From contig NZ_QGHC01000004.1 of NCBI RefSeq assembly GCF_003148905.1, positions 186,001-250,000 of the forward strand: 64,000 bases of DNA, in the 5' to 3' direction. Shown here piece after piece: positions 63,625 to 64,000 of the stretch. How positions within the stretch are numbered: position 1 is the stretch's first letter; every line of letters begins with the position of its first letter. Under the pieces are notes generated by a model that searched no databases, was not told where the DNA came from, and worked only from the letters and a program-made list of their open reading frames with translations. Both the position numbers and the translations under genes were made by a program. The stretch comes from Fulvimonas soli (GTDB lineage: Bacteria > Pseudomonadota > Gammaproteobacteria > Xanthomonadales > Rhodanobacteraceae).

Positions 63625-64000
63625 GGCACCGGGCGTGGCATTGCCACGCCGCGCATGTGGTGAAACGGGCGGCGTCAGCCGCCCCATGAGCGCTTTTGGG
63701 CTCGGCTTTTGCTCTGGCCTTTCCGGGGTGGGTGGCGGGGAATGCGGATGAAAGGCGCAACCCTGGCGGGGCGCCGCCTCCTAAGCGCCCTTCGTTTGCC
63801 TACTCCCACCAACCCTCGTTTGCCCACCGTATCCGCTGCGCGGTTGCGCGCCTCATCGGGGGAAACCCCCGAACCCCGTGGGGGTGGAACCGCCACCCCC
63901 ACACCCCCCGTCGCTCCGCCTTCGCGCGCGGGGCGCGCTCCGGCTCCGCGCAAACTCCGTGAGCGCTTGCTGGGGCCAGAGGCCCAGCGCTCCCGGCGGG
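63625..64000. other. hairpin-rich island DNA without clear genes
   Basis: No convincing reading frame is present in these 376 bases. Visible hairpins: GGCGTGGCA-T-TGCCACGCC (63632-63650) and GGGCGGC-GTCA-GCCGCCC (63667-63684), which could terminate int; CGGGGG-AAA-CCCCCG (63857-63871); and GTGGGGGTGG-AACCG-CCACCCCCAC (63878-63902). CGTTTGCC occurs at 63793 and 63823 in related settings. The last two hairpins, spaced closely, resemble sequences often seen near mobilisation or transfer regions, but this is an impression only. Confidence 0.6.

Overview
The window is GC-rich gammaproteobacterial chromosome, most likely from the order Lysobacterales (Xanthomonadales), family Rhodanobacteraceae or Lysobacteraceae. 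This is inferred from the core order recN / hrcA-grpE-dnaK-dnaJ-dapB-carA-carB-greA beside fur / bamE / rnfH-ratA / smpB-ssrA, from the 41-residue two-cysteine ribosomal protein L36, and from two dispersed palindromic repeat families of a kind common in this group. Nearly all of the window is ordinary housekeeping DNA. The clear exception is the right end, where a visibly less GC-rich integrative element begins exactly at the 3' end of the tmRNA gene.

Layout, left to right. 1-5.3 kb (minus strand): DUF1275 membrane protein, lolA, a repeat-filled gap, ftsK and ald. 5.5-8.6 kb (plus): trxB, a COG3146 acyltransferase and aat. 8.7-10.5 kb: a small module of a MarR regulator divergent from a VOC protein and an NmrA-like reductase, with foreign-looking codon use. 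10.8-23.2 kb: ispG, an acetyl-CoA hydrolase/transferase, a cardiolipin synthase, xseA, a secreted subclass B3 metallo-beta-lactamase interrupted in frame by a palindromic repeat, a GNAT enzyme, a csaA/FAD-oxidase pair, and pbpC. 23.3-29.3 kb: a 2,012-residue alpha-2-macroglobulin with a CSEQ thioester motif, the usual partner of PbpC. 29.5-37.8 kb: a long minus-strand run cmk, rpsA, ihfB, lapA, lapB, a WecA-like glycosyl-phosphotransferase, a WbpM/CapD-like dehydratase and galU, i.e. translation genes followed by surface-polysaccharide initiation and envelope control. 37.9-41.7 kb (plus): acyl-CoA-binding protein, fadH-like reductase, LysR regulator and rpmJ.

41.9-55 kb (minus) carries greA, carB and carA with a strong leader hairpin, a CaCA-type cation exchanger under a yybP-ykoY (Mn2+) riboswitch, dapB, and the heat-shock genes dnaJ, dnaK, grpE and hrcA with two sigma-32-like promoters. 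A 2OG-Fe(II) oxygenase runs the other way. 55-61.6 kb carries recN, a MASE1-type histidine kinase with a divergent NarL-type response regulator, an unassigned structured RNA ending in a strong intrinsic terminator, fur, bamE, rnfH, ratA and smpB.

61.6-64 kb: ssrA (tag ANDDVYALAA) with its own sigma-70 promoter, then the left end of an integrative element. That end holds a 38-base hairpin, a terminator, a tandem repeat, a 513-residue tyrosine recombinase and a hairpin-rich stretch that runs off the window. The cargo lies outside what can be seen here. The observations most worth following are the Mn-riboswitch-controlled exchanger, the repeat inserted inside the beta-lactamase, the unassigned RNA at 59.1-59.3 kb, and the island end at ssrA.
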